This document shows, one piece after another, positions 22,788 to 33,973 of a DNA stretch of 64,000 nucleotides. Location of the stretch: the NCBI GenBank assembly GCA_001466705.2, contig LATX02000111.1, positions 139,001 through 203,000 on the forward strand, given 5' to 3'. A program made the translations under genes and the position numbers. The stretch's first letter is position 1. Every line of letters starts with the position of its first letter. The notes beneath the pieces are model-generated. The model saw nothing but the letters and a program-made list of their open reading frames with translations, was not told the DNA's origin and made no database searches. Source of the DNA: Moniliophthora roreri (lineage: Eukaryota > Basidiomycota > Agaricomycetes > Agaricales > Marasmiaceae).

Positions 22788-24238
22788 GGATGCCAATTTT
22801 TTAAATATTTAACGTCGTTGACGTCTCGGGCATTTAAACACTGGGGAAACCAGATACATACAACGGCATTTAAATACTAATTAAATACTGACATTCTTTT
22901 AAGTATAAAATTTGGTAAGCAAAGGACTACTACATGGTTGAATGTGGTATCTAATACATAGTAGGTACTATACATGTATATGTAGAGTACAGAGCACATT
23001 TACAGAGTAGGAGTGTTCAGCTGCTGTCCGGGGGTAATTGGGTACTTCTGGTAAGGTCAATCTAACAATTCTAAAGTCATTGTGGTTCAATTAGATCCAA
23101 GGGCACGTCAGACATCGTGATAACATACCTACGTCCTATGCCTGACCACCCTCTACAAATCCCTATCATCGAGGCTCGTCTCTTGCTGCCACATGTAAAC
23201 CACCAAGGACCTGACTGAAGGCAGGAAGAGGGAACGGCTGAGGAGAGGTGTCGTAGAAGTCATGGGATAAAGTGGGGGACGACGCCGGGCGGGGAAGGAA
23301 GGGGAAGGAAAGAAAGCTGGCAAGGACCGAGGTACAGTATGGTTGACTGCGGGGACGAGTGTCACACGTGCCCGGCGCGTTTGCACGTGGTTCTCACGCT
23401 GACTCTGTTGATTCCTCTTGTCTTCTCCCGTCATGCCCGCTTCACCGTCGACCTACCGTCAATGCTCCCGCCTTCCTTCCGAGACTCAACAAGATATCCT
23501 TTATATTCAAGATGTCCCAACAGCTCTCTGTGTTTATTTGGCTAGACACTGGGTTGTGTAAGATGTGGATAATGCGTGTCAGAGGCCGAAGTGCTTTCGT
23601 GTTGCGAGAGGAATGGTGAGTACATATGTCAGTTGCTGTGTTTTTCTCAGCTGACTAGTCACCTGGCATGCATCGTCATACGCTTGATTTCACCTTACGG
23701 ACGTGGTCTGCTCAAGACATACATGGTCTCCCGAGTCCTCGTTTTCGACCCGCTATCCTCTCTCCTCTCATTTTCCGCCAGTTTTCCGCCCAGTCCCAAA
23801 TTCCGCCCTCGTCGTTCCCAATATCCGCGTCGTTTTCTCCCGTCTGTCAGCTGGTTCGTCTCCTGCGTCCGTCACGGCTCAGCTCTCCGCGTTTCACCAA
23901 GCGGCTCGACTTGGCAACCCCCTGACAGCCCGTGCCCATCACACTGTGACTAGCGGGTCTCTTTCGCTCGTCGGAGCTCTGCGCTTTTCAATACTCACCT
24001 CCACCACTCCCTTCACAGTTACATGATGCTCCAGAAACTCCATTGTTGATAGCAGGGGTGCCGTTGAGGTGTCCCGGGAGGTTTTTGAATGTTGTTTAAA
24101 TGGTGCTATATGCCCATTGTACTTATTTAAATGTTCCATATTTAAATGATATTTAAACACTATTGTATGTGTATGTTTTTCAGAATGTTTAAATGCCCGA
24201 GACGTCAACGACGTTAAATATTTAAAAATTTGGCATCC
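22788..24238. mobile_element. Non-autonomous DNA element with ~50-bp terminal inverted repeats
   Basis: The left end GGATGCCAATTTTTTAAATA... and the right end (reverse complement GGATGCCAAATTTTTAAATA...) match almost perfectly for about 50 bp, through AACGTCGTTGACGTCTCGGG and CATTTAAACA. Inside each end are ATTTAAAT-rich subterminal repeats. The 1.45-kb interior has short frames only and no transposase motif. No clear target-site duplication is seen beside the ends. Superfamily not assignable by eye. Confidence 0.75.
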
Positions 24239-24640
24239 TACATTAGCGAGCCAGCTCCCTTTTTCTCTTCTTGCTGGTTCTCTTCTTGCTTAGGCAACAT
24301 TTGCTGCTAGCCAGCCGGTTGCATAGAGAGACTTGGTTGTTAAATTCTCCGTATTGAAGTGGTAGTAGTCAAGAACCAAGACCTACCGGTCCCGAGTCTC
24401 AGTGCCACGGGTTTCGGCCTGGCGTTTCAGCGCTCAGTGCTTTTACTCTTGACCACAATCATCAATATTCGATTCTCGCAATGAATAGGATGTTTATCTT
24501 TCTCATATCACGATGAGGATCTGCGAACATGGTGCGTCACTGGTCTTCATTCATCCTATCAGTCATCTGAATGCACACCCGGACACCAGGAAATTCTCCC
24601 CACGATGAACACGGCTTGCACTCTTACCCTTCCCTTTCCC
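24239..24640. other. Upstream region of the epoxide hydrolase gene
   Basis: No gene. A possible alternative in-frame ATG of the EH lies at 24605 (12 extra codons), but the relics conserve only the ATG at 24641. Confidence 0.5.
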
Positions 24641-26172
24641 ATGTCTTCGTTCAAAATTGCTATACCCGACCAAGCTCTTGATCACTTGAAGCAGAAACTC
24701 AAAGTCACTTACCTTCCAGATGAAATCGGTGACGCTGGATGGGAATATGGAACTCCTCTCGCAGACATACGGAGGTTGGTCACTCGGTGGAAAGATGGAT
24801 ACGATTGGCGGAAGCATGAGAAGATGCTGAACGATGAGCTGCCGCAGTTTACGATGGACATCGAGATCGAAGGACACGGAATCCTGAACGTCCATTACAT
24901 TTATAGGAAGAGCGAGGTAGCAAATGCTATCCCACTGTTGTTCGTCCACGGATGTGCTTCGAAAAATTCCCTCAACTTGTGTTCTCGATAACTGATTATG
25001 TTGATCTAGGGCCTGGAAGTTTTCTTGAAGTCAGAAAGATCCTATCTTTGTTAACGTCGGGGACGCCTAGTTTCCACGTCGTCGCTCTGGGACTTCCTGG
25101 ATATGGGTTCTCTGAAGGAACGAAAATAAAAGGGTTTAACTTGTCGAAATATGCCGAGGTGAGATCTGTGTATTCTTGGCGCATGGATGCGGGCGCTGAT
25201 CCACTGTAGGTCGGACATAAATTGATGCTAGCCCTCGGATACAACGAATATGGTATCTTTCAAGCACATTCTTTCCGCTACTGCAGTTGCTAATACTCCA
25301 TGACAGTTACCCAAGGCGGAGACTGGGGTTACTCTGTACGTTTTACCACCCGAACAACGTTAAACTAACTCATAGTGTCTCCTCAGATCACGCGTAACAT
25401 GGCTGTTACATACGGAGGGCAACATATCAAGGCCTGGCATACCAATACGCCAGTGTATGTCGTATATCTCTTTTAATCGTACTCGTGCTAACATGGTTCA
25501 GGATGTTCACCCCACCAGAAGGCGTGAATCCCGCAGAATACACCGCCGAAGATCTTGAAATCCTCGAGCGAGCGAAATGGCTGCAGACGAAAGGATTCGG
25601 TTATTTCTACGAACAATCTACACAACCACAAACCATCGGATATAGTCTCGCTGATTCGCCTGTTGGGCTTTTAGCATGGATCTACGAGAAACTAGTAACA
25701 TGGACTGATGCCTACCCTTGGGACGATGACGAAGGTATGTCTATCACCTCGTATCAAAACAGACTTCCTGCTTATAGACATGCACACCAAGTCCTGACCT
25801 GGATATCTATCTATTGGTTCTCGCGCTCGGGACCAGCCGCGTCAGTTCGGACATACTACGAGGTCGCGCAAGCAGGTGGTTTCAATGCGGGTCCATCGCC
25901 TACAATTCCCGCAGGATACTCATTCTTCCCAAAGGAAATCGGATTAGCTCCCAAATCGTGCGTTTTTTTGGACATTCTGACCTTGGTACATCATTAAGTC
26001 AGCTCTAAACAGGTGGTACACTGATAAACATATCGTGTTCAAGTCGTATCATAAACATGGCGGTCACTTTGCTGCGTACGAGCACCCGGAAGAGTTGGCG
26101 GATGATCTGAGGAAAATGTTTGGGAAAGATGGACCAGCTTACGGTGTCGTTCCAGGGAAGAACGGATATTGA
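24641..26172 (+). CDS. Microsomal/juvenile-hormone-type epoxide hydrolase (386 aa)
   Basis: Eight exons: 24641-24953, 25010-25158, 25210-25252, 25307-25335, 25387-25454, 25502-25734, 25792-25957, 26013-26172; 1161 nt, 386 aa, all junctions in frame. An alpha/beta-hydrolase of the EHN class: N-terminal lid part ([17 protein letters not shown]..., [17 protein letters not shown]), oxyanion motif HGWPGS at 103-108, GLPGYGFSE, nucleophile Asp174 in GGDWGYS, and catalytic His352 in [13 protein letters not shown]. It would open an epoxide to a diol. No N-terminal membrane anchor is present, so it is probably soluble or peripheral. It is tail to tail with OMT-D (129 bp apart). The start at 24641 is preferred because all EH relics begin ATGTCTTC at this point. 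Confidence 0.88.
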
Positions 26173-26301
26173 CAGACCTTTAGCAGTTGAATATTCGCTG
26201 TACAATACATGGGATTTTGAAATCTGAATCTGTTATATACATCAAACCTTCTACCATATTATCCCTAGCATACATTGTGACTCACCAACTAGTTGGGACT
26301 C

Positions 26302-28106
26302 TCACACGGGGGCAAACTCCATCATATCCAATTCCCCAGATGGATACAACTTTTGGAACCGCAGGCCGCACCTTTCGCTGTGATGGCTGATTATTAGCAA
26401 CATTCGCAGGATAACTAGGGTTGGCCGTACCAAAGCGCAACCACCTCCTCCAGCGTTCTCGCCCTGGTACCTAAAAGCGCCATCATCACAAAGTCAAACT
26501 TGTATGTCTTGGCCGCAGGCGCTCCCCAGTCTGGCAACAGAGGTTCGGGAGGGTGTTCGGCTTCGCATTGCGCAAAGTAAGCGGCCGTATGGATTGAGAC
26601 TTCGTCTAGTGAGTATTAGCTGTTTTCATTAGCACTTGATGTACAACCGAATCACACACGCACGTATGATAAGTCGAGACTCTGGCTTCATCGCGTTCCT
26701 TATGTTTTGTAGGATCACAAGACACTGCGCGTCAGGCCAGTCATGCCTTCACTTGGCGTCAGAACCCGCGCACAGACAGGACTTAAAATGGGAACCGTAC
26801 AGAACGCTTTTGATCTAAGGTAGATGGTCAGCTTGAGATTAGCAGTCGTACTGGCTCATTCATTGACACTTACGTAGTAGACGTCGCATCCCTTGACAGC
26901 CTGATTTGCGAGAAAGTTGAATGGTACAAACTCCACCTTCTTCTCCTCGATAGCCTGGGGATATTCTTTGGCCCAATACTAGCGTGTAACTCGAGATCAA
27001 TTGTATGAAAGCCTGCTGAGTGTCCGGCCTCGTACCTTCTTTGCCTGCTCAATCACGCCAACCTGATCCTGAAGTATGACCTTGAAATGTGGCTTCCTCT
27101 TCAGTAGTTCCATCGTAAAGTGGCCATTTCCACCTGCTACATCACACACTGTGCATTCTGGGGAATGCCTAGTCCACGAATACACTTTGGGAAGGAAATT
27201 GCCCTAAAAGTCAATCCGGGCAATCATGGCACGGTTGAAGCGCTATTCAAACTGTCAGTCTGGGGTTGCTGTCAGGTCGAGTGTCGATCGACTATTACCT
27301 CTGCTTTCTCCTTGTTTTCGGGTAACTTGTACCAATCAAGGAATGTGTGTCCTGTTGATCGTTGGAAAGCCGTTTCATCAGGGGTACGTGGCCTAGTGAA
27401 GTATGTTTCGTTCACATGTGCAGATCCAAGGCAAACTTCATCGGTCCTGCTGCATATTAGAAACATAGACACGGAGAGGGAATACGGAGGACTCACATGA
27501 GTCCAACCAAGTCAGACACTGCATTCTTGGAAATCAACTTGACACTGAGCCGGTTGTTGGCGTATATATTCGGCTTCACTACAAGTTTCGTCGGCCCCAA
27601 CGGTGAGCTTTGCATGGTCAAGAGAACACACCTTCGCGAAAGATATGCTTGGCAGCCAGCAATCTCAGCACTCTCCCCAGTTTGTCTGAATCTTTCAACC
27701 CGGACGCCTCTGCCAGTTGGTTTACATGCATGCCATCTGGTTTCTCAGCAAGGAGATCGGCAATTCGAGCATCGGTGACAATAGCGAGGCATGAAGGATC
27801 GGGCTGCGCGAGAGCTCTCTACTTTGAAATTCAGCGAGCTGTAGGGCTTAGAAAGTAGGTACTCACATCTAAAATGATCCCAGACGGATTCGACACAGTA
27901 CAAACTAGTTGTGTACAAGCAGCTTCGATTACCTTGACCGCACGTGCGAGCCTCTCTGGAACATCTTCGGCGGCCCCGTCAAAAGGTCCTGGTTCGACCG
28001 AGTCAAGAGATGGTACCGTCCGTCCGATGGAGGTATAGGTCGCTATGATCTCCCAAACTGCAGAGGTAATAAGAGAAGTTAGGGAAGTAAGGTGATTGTT
28101 TGACAT
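26302..28106 (-). CDS. O-methyltransferase copy D with one in-frame TAG
   Basis: Ten exons: 27867-28106, 27632-27818, 27497-27578, 27299-27449, 27036-27242, 26874-26978, 26801-26814, 26664-26746, 26431-26605, 26302-26377. Lengths match B and C except that exon 1 is 21 nt shorter. All sites are intact (CDVAGGNGH, micro-exon ATCAAAAGCGTTCT giving IKSVLHDWPDAQ, EPLLPDWGAPAAKTY, end MMEFAPV). However, codon 233 (27204-27206) is TAG where C has CAG. Either this is a recent pseudogene, or splicing uses the TAG itself as the intron-4 acceptor (GACTTTTAG), removing 39 nt in frame and leaving a protein 13 residues shorter. The start at 28106 aligns six to eight codons inside B/C. Confidence 0.65.
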
Positions 28107-28150
28107 GGTGGCGTTTGCAGACGTGCTTTGGATCCATAAAACAACGTTCA

Positions 28151-28157
28151 TTATATA
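28151..28157 (-). promoter_or_regulatory. TATA box of OMT-D
   Basis: TATATAA on the minus strand, 45-51 nt upstream of the ATG at 28106. Confidence 0.5.
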
Positions 28158-28234
28158 GGGAGGCCCACCTATGGCAGCACTTGACACGTGACCTTAACAC
28201 CTGTTAGGTACCCTTTTATGTACGTATGAAAAGG

Positions 28235-29618
28235 GATTATTCTATTGGAAAACCCCCTTTCTGCGAGAAACCCCAGGGTTTCTGGGGAACCCATACAAAA
28301 TGCTGCTAAGAGGGTTTCTGCATTCGGCAGGAGGGCCGGCGAGTGCCTAATTTTGACCACATTGACTACTCATCCTATAACTGTTCTCTATGATTTTCCC
28401 TGTAATGGCTAGTTTAGTCTTCTTGAAATACTGTATCCACAAGAGCTATTTGGATGACATATTGATGTGTTGCAACATCAGAGAGCTGGAGAAATCCAGA
28501 TGAGAAGTTTTCCATGTCAGCTTTGCAAATATATCTATGTCAAACCTAAAAGCACCAAGTCTCTAGACATTCAAAAGTCATTTGGCAGATGAAGTGAAGT
28601 CACATTGAGGTCCATGTGGGTGAAGTAGTAGGTGCAGCTAGTATGTTTTTGCTTCTCAGTTCTACATTCATCTGGAACTTGTATTTTGACATATAGTAGG
28701 AGGCAAATTGTATGAGCATGAAACCTTGCAGAATATTCTTACTAGCTCAGCAATATGAATATCTTTGATTCCTTATTTTGTCAAAGACACTATAGGCATG
28801 TGTAGAGTAGTGTAGTCAAGCATTAACAATATTGATAGGGTGTCTACACATTGCACAGTCTATGTGCCTACCACTCTATACTTAAATTATTTTTAAGATC
28901 TTGCATACCATCATCCTTCAACATGCTTTGCCAGCTCTCAAACTGTGAATAAGCCCTTACAGTGACATGTCCTGTCTACCAAATATTCACACAACACATG
29001 TCATCCTTCTGGGTATTTAGTGTTACATTACTTGCGTAGCAATGACAACAACAACTCTACAGATGGTAAGACCTTCTGCAAAGCTGACTAAGGTTCAAGT
29101 TTAAGTTTGTCGAATTCATTCAGACAAAGTCTGAAGTTCAGATGGTTCAGTTGTTGACTAGACACAAGTTGATTTAACTAGGTCAAGCTGAAGAGCCTTG
29201 ACCCAGTACTATCCTACTTAAATACAAGTATTGTGTCTAGTTGTTTATATATAAAGAATGTCATAGAATGTCTAAGAAATATGGATTTTGTAAGCAATAG
29301 AAGATGATAGAAAGGAAAAGAACGATGAAGTCATAAGATGAATAATATGAAGAAGTTCATAGAATGTCAGAGAATAATTAGTAATGTAGATATCAAAAAG
29401 GGAACAGAGAAGGTGTAAATGTCCAGATGTCAGTAAGAAGCATAGGTTGGGTGTTAAGAAAAGGGAAATAGATGCTAAGTAAATAAAGAGTCTGTAACAT
29501 TTAGACTTGGGCACTTGATGGGCTGGCCAATCAACTGAGCAGAAACCAGGTTGCTGAATAGTTATTGCCAGAAACCCTAGGGTTTCTTGCAGGAGGAGGG
29601 TTTCCCAATAGAATAATT
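28235..29618. mobile_element. Small DNA element with ~50-bp inverted ends, carrying a nested solo LTR
   Basis: Left arm 28235-28285 and right arm 29569-29618 are reverse complements with few mismatches: GATTATTCTATTGG, then AAACCC, CTGC, AGAAACCC and GGGTTTCTGG. The right arm contains the perfect palindrome AGAAACCCTAGGGTTTCT. The interior is AT-rich and without coding capacity. About 0.48 kb of the interior is the solo LTR at 29021-29499, so the original element was about 0.9 kb. Confidence 0.65.
29021..29499 (-). mobile_element. Solo LTR (chromovirus type) with TTTAG target duplication
   Basis: TGTTACATTACTTGC...TGTAACA, 479 bp, bounded by TTTAG on both sides (29016-29020 and 29500-29504). 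It has the same termini and internal landmarks (GCAATGACAACAAC, AGGTTCAAGTTTAAGTTTG, AGGTCAAGCTGAAGAGC) as the LTRs of E0-E4, and is in the orientation of E4. A product of LTR-LTR recombination. Confidence 0.88.
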
Positions 29619-30044
29619 CTGTGAAAAGGCCCTTAGAGGCCCCATCCTTGAGATTGTTTCAACCACTATTCAGCTCTCCTCTCTGGACATCAATCCCAGG
29701 ATGATTCTCAAGCATCCTGAACTCCCACATCCTAGCACTGTTCCTGGTGTTTTTCACTGTGCCTCTTCCTTCCTCATGTTTTTGTAGACATTCAGCCCTG
29801 TGTTATTCAAATACATGCCTCTATGTTCATCAATTTTATGCTCTATACAACATACAGAAGTTTTCTGGAAGAACACATCTTACATCCTGAGCTATCCTGG
29901 ACTAAATGTGATCAATATCTATGCATTTCAACTAAACTTAACACTGAGAGACTCTGAAAGACATCTTCCAACATAGTGCTGAGCATCATATCTACAATAT
30001 TGTATGTCATCCTTGTGTCCTCTAGATGGCAGGATGGTAGAATA
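29619..30044. other. Spacer between TIR element and E0
   Basis: AT-rich, no open frame of note, no recognised repeat. Confidence 0.4.
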
Positions 30045-30669
30045 TGTTATGTTACTTGTGCAGCAACAACAACTACTCAACACCACTATGACGTAGCAAT
30101 GTCAAGTTCAAGATCAAGTTTGAATTTGGAGGTCAACAGTGAGTTATACTCTCTGTTATCCGTTGTGGTTTGAGCAAGATATTGAATAGATTAACAAGGT
30201 CAAGCTGAAGTAGCTTAGACCCGAATACTACCTACTTATACAGCTGTTGTAGCTACTAGTTTGGATACAAACTGCTGAAGTGACATTGTTGTTTGCTAAA
30301 CAAGTAAGCAGTAGAACGAAGCAACAAGCTATGACATAAATAAGGAACACGACATCATTGAAGATGTCAGAGAAGATGTCATGATGATGTTCAAGTGAAG
30401 TCATCATGATGATGTCATAATTTAGAAAGAGATAGAAACAAATAGAATAATGAAGTCATAATGATATCATGATGACTTCTTAAATACGAAAGAAAGGCAT
30501 AGTTAGAAAAGGGAACTGGGAAGATGTAATTGTCCAGATGTTAATGAATAGCATAGGTAGAAGTGCTGAACAGCGCTTAAAAGTCATAAATGGAAAGGGG
30601 AAAAGGAAATAATGTCTGTGAAGTAAAAGTACACGATAAGTGTTTGTAGCAATATGAAAGTTTGTAACA
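30045..30669 (-). repeat. 3' LTR of E0
   Basis: TGTTATGTTACTTGTGCAGC ... TTTGTAACA, 625 bp on the plus strand. It directly adjoins the polypurine tract of E0 at 30670. The other LTR is missing, so no target duplication can be tested. Confidence 0.75.
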
Positions 30670-30680
30670 ATACCCCCTGT

Positions 30681-32142
30681 CTATGTTCGAACTGCCATGT
30701 TTGAAACCAGTTGTCCACCTATCAGCCATTCACCTTGCCACTGTGGTTCTCTTACCAGTTGAAAAACTCTTGGTCCCTCTGGAGGACCCATGTCCACTGT
30801 GATTCTGTCTGCTAATGGAGAATCTTGTGGTCGTTCATTGTTCTCCATTTCCATAGTCAGCGTTGTCCCACATGGTATTGTCTCTCCAATCGATGTCAAG
30901 AGTTGAATTGCTGCCGGAATTGTCATGTCTCGCAGTTCTCGAAGACCTTCTTTGGTTCCTACAATGTCCAGGGAGATGGCCAGCTTTACCATATCCGCAA
31001 ACTGGGCAGATATAGTCTACGCAGTTGACAGCGCAGTGGTTTCCCATTCTGCACACAGGGCATTCAGGGTTTGATGGACTTCGTCAATTAGTGCCATAGT
31101 AGGTGTTGTACGACTTCTTGATGTTGTTCCGACTGGCAAATCCCTGTTGTCCAGTTCTGTGTCCTTGTCATCCCACACTGACATGATAGGGGTGTTGGGT
31201 GTCTGGGTTTGTTGGGACAATTGGAGGTGGGAGCTCGTTATGTGTGAGAGTTGGGGAGAGTCTGGCCATCTTGAAGGTTGTTCTGGTAGGTTTGATAGGG
31301 GTGGCAGGGTTGGGGATGGAGATGGTAGAGTGAGGAGACATTGGGGGTGGGGTACTGGGAGGGGAGATGTTCAGGAACCGGTTGGCCCTATGCGAGGGTC
31401 GGGAGATGTTGGAGTTGTCGCTATCGACGTTCTGGGTATTGGGGAGTGGATCAGGGTAGATAAGGGTTTGCTCATTGGAAGGTAAGGCATTGACGGCACC
31501 CATGGTTGTTGGGCTTCTTCTGTTCACAGGTACATCCACACATTCGTTTGGGTCAGTCTGGGAGACAGCAATACACTGTTGTCTGAGTTGGAGGAGGAAT
31601 TGTCCTTGCGCGACCTCAGTTGCTTGTTTAATTCCTCTTTGATGGTTGATAACCCTTCTGAAGAAGACGGGGTCATTGGGGCTGACATCCTCATCGGTTG
31701 TGAACCTATCTCCATTGGGATCTGTATCAGGGATGACAACATGAAGGGGTAGATTTGAGACATCAAGAGAGGGACGCAGTACCACAATCGCTCCAGTCAT
31801 GGTGAAGCTTTCATCATTGTTAATGTGCTGGGCAAGCATGCCCATATGTCTGTCTAGTCTGGTTATGTTCTCCATCAGTTGTTGTCGTTGTCCTCGCAGG
31901 AAAAGAAGACATCCGTATATTGCTCTGTTTCATTCACTGCTGGCGTCGACCGCCGTAGTCAACTCTTCATCATAGTGTTTGCAATTGAGGAGATATAACA
32001 GCTCGAAGGTCAAAGGATGGAAAGGTTCGGTGTGGATGGTATCATCTGGAAACACCTGTGTTGGTGGGTTGAAAGGGGGTTGACCGACTCGGACAGAGGG
32101 GTTGGTGTAGGAAGACATGTTGTGATGAGGACTGTAGATCAT
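30681..32142 (-). pseudogene. ORF3 of E0: Gag-like accessory gene
   Basis: Begins near 32118 (MSSYTNPSV) and continues through FELLYLLNCKHYDEEL, a Pro-rich middle (31168-31875) and two zinc knuckles at about 30990-31060: CPVCRMGNHCAVNC and CPVCGYGKAGHLPGHC. A stop after ASSE and a frame break before the knuckles make it non-functional. In the overlapping +1 frame, 30681-30992 (MVKLAISLDIVGTKEGLREL...) is open and resembles the same frame of E2-E4 (RLSLDIHLDTALTNEGLATL). Lies between chromodomain and 3' LTR, where most Ty3/gypsy elements have no gene. Confidence 0.7.
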
Positions 32143-33970
32143 CGCAAATTGTGTGCAATTTTATAGTCCAGATACAATTCCATGGAATGTTTCAGCTTGC
32201 TCAGCTTCTTCCATTGGTTGTGTGAAGAGTCGTATCCTTTCCATGAAATGAGGTATTCTTTTGGGGATTGATTCTTCCTTTTCAGTCGATGTCTGATGAT
32301 TGCCTCTATTTCAAACCCTTCTTGTCCTTCCACTATATCAGGTGTTACATTACTTGCGCAGCAACGTCAGCAACCAGCTTAACTATGACATAGTCAAGAA
32401 GGTTGAAGGTTCAAGTTTGAGTTCATGCAGAAGTTCTTCTGCAGTTCAGAGTTTGAGTTCATTGCTTGTTACAAGGTTTATTGCTAACCAGGTCAAGCTG
32501 AAGAGCTAGAGACCTGGCTGTAGCAGCTTAAATAGTACATGCTGACAAACTACATAGAACTCGAAAGAATCTGAGAGAAAGAGTTAAATAATCGTTCTCA
32601 AACTTGAAAGAAGGTAGTTGAAGAGATGACTAATAGATAGAATGAAAAAGAACAGCAAAGAAAAGATTAGTAATACATGTCACATGCTAGCTATGTTAGT
32701 CCAGTGACAATCGTGTGTTTGTAACATCAGGCAGAGGTTCTAAGAAGTTTGGGCTGTGGATCTCTGTCTCTTTGTATGGCGTGAGCAGTCCAGCATGGAA
32801 TACAGGATGAATTCACCATTGAAACGGCAACTTCAACTTGTAGGTCACTGGGCCTAAGACCTCTTCTATTTCGAATGGTCCTTCTCGTTTCAGAGACAGT
32901 TTTGGCGATGGATAACCAAGTGACAGGTTTTTTCCTTCTAACCAGACCTTTTGACCCTTTTCGAACTTATCAAATGTTCTCCTACTTCTTTCTTTGACCT
33001 TTCATGCAGCAATGTCCAGAAGAGCTGAAGTTTCTTCTCTGAGCCTTTTCAATTCTGCGAGTCTTTGTTCGACCGAGGGAATGGTAGGTTTGTTGAATGT
33101 GGTAGGAAGGGGTCTCAGGTAGTATCCCATTGTGAGGTAGAATGGTGATTGATGGGTTGTGGAATGGGTTCTTGCATTGTGAGCAAATTCCGCAAAGTGG
33201 AGGAGATCCTTCCATTTCGTTTGTTCTTTGGCACAGAAGAACCGCAAATAGATTTCTACTTCCTGGTTAACTCTTTCAGTTTCACCATCTGTTTGTGGGT
33301 GATATGTGGTACTTAGCAATTGCTTGATCTCTAGTATTCTTTCCATCTCTCTGAACACTTTAGCTGCAAATCGAGGGTCTCTGTCCGAGATAATTTTGTC
33401 TGGGAGGCCAAAGTGCTTGTACACGTGACGGAAAAGAAGTTCGGCCGTTTCCGTGGTGTCAATTTTCTTGTTACATGGAATGAAAACCACCCTCTTAGTA
33501 GCCACATGGTTGACCACAACCAATATTGAATCACAATTGTCTACCAGGGGTAAATCCGTAATCAAATCCATGGTGATAATTTGAAATGGCAACACGTTTT
33601 TGTGTCCTCCAATGGGCTGTGACGGAACTCTAGTGGGATGTGTGTTTATCTTCATCTGTTGGCATGCCGCACACCCATCAACAAACATTTTGATAAACTT
33701 TGCCATCCCCAGCCACTAATAATCCCTTTGGACTTCGTTCAGCGTATTCCATTGTCCAGAGTGTCCATGAGGTAAGGCTTCATGGATTTTTTTGACTAAC
33801 GTTCTTCGTAACATTTCATCGTTTGGTACATAACATCGGTCTTTGTAGAAGAGGAGTTCCCTACCGATCCTCCAATCTTGAAGTGATGATTTGATGGGAG
33901 TTGTTCCATGTTCTATCAGGTTTTCCAATGTCATCTGATGGAAGTCATCTGCCAACATCACCCATAGCAG
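32139..33970 (-). pseudogene. Integrase and chromodomain of E0, split by a solo LTR
   Basis: From the 5' side: RNase H-integrase linker (DDFHQMTLENL), zinc-binding HHCC (HEALPHGH ... CAAC), DDE core (ITMDLITDLP, ISDRDPRFAAKVF, TDGETERVNQE), C-terminal GPY/F-like part (GPFEIEEVLGPVTYKLKLP) and HPVFHAGLL. Then, after the inserted LTR, comes a chromodomain (IEAIIRHRLK, KEYLISWKGYDSSHNQWKK). A TAG (DY*WLG, about 33717) interrupts the start of integrase. The chromodomain places the family in the chromoviruses, which target heterochromatin. Confidence 0.85.
32343..32726 (-). mobile_element. Solo LTR inside E0 with TCAGG target duplication
   Basis: TGTTACATTACTTGCGCAGC...TTTGTAACA, 384 bp, bounded by TCAGG at 32338-32342 and 32727-32731. 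It separates the integrase C-terminus from the chromodomain and is younger than E0. Confidence 0.88.
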
Positions 33971-33973
33971 GTA

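Larger units (their letters stand above)
30045..33973 (-). mobile_element. Chromovirus relic E0 (3' half, minus strand)
   Basis: In element order (high to low coordinate): end of RNase H/integrase linker, integrase, chromodomain, ORF3, polypurine tract (GACAGGGGGTAT) and 3' LTR (30045-30669). Gag, protease, reverse transcriptase and 5' LTR are absent; the element is cut at 33973 where a TIR element begins. A solo LTR (32343-32726) is inserted between integrase and chromodomain. E0 is a clearly different lineage from E2-E4 at protein level. Confidence 0.85.

Noticed and set aside
28235..29618. Telomere-like AACCCTAGGGTT motif as an interstitial telomere
   Set aside because: It is a single palindromic unit inside an inverted repeat end, not a tandem TTAGGG array.
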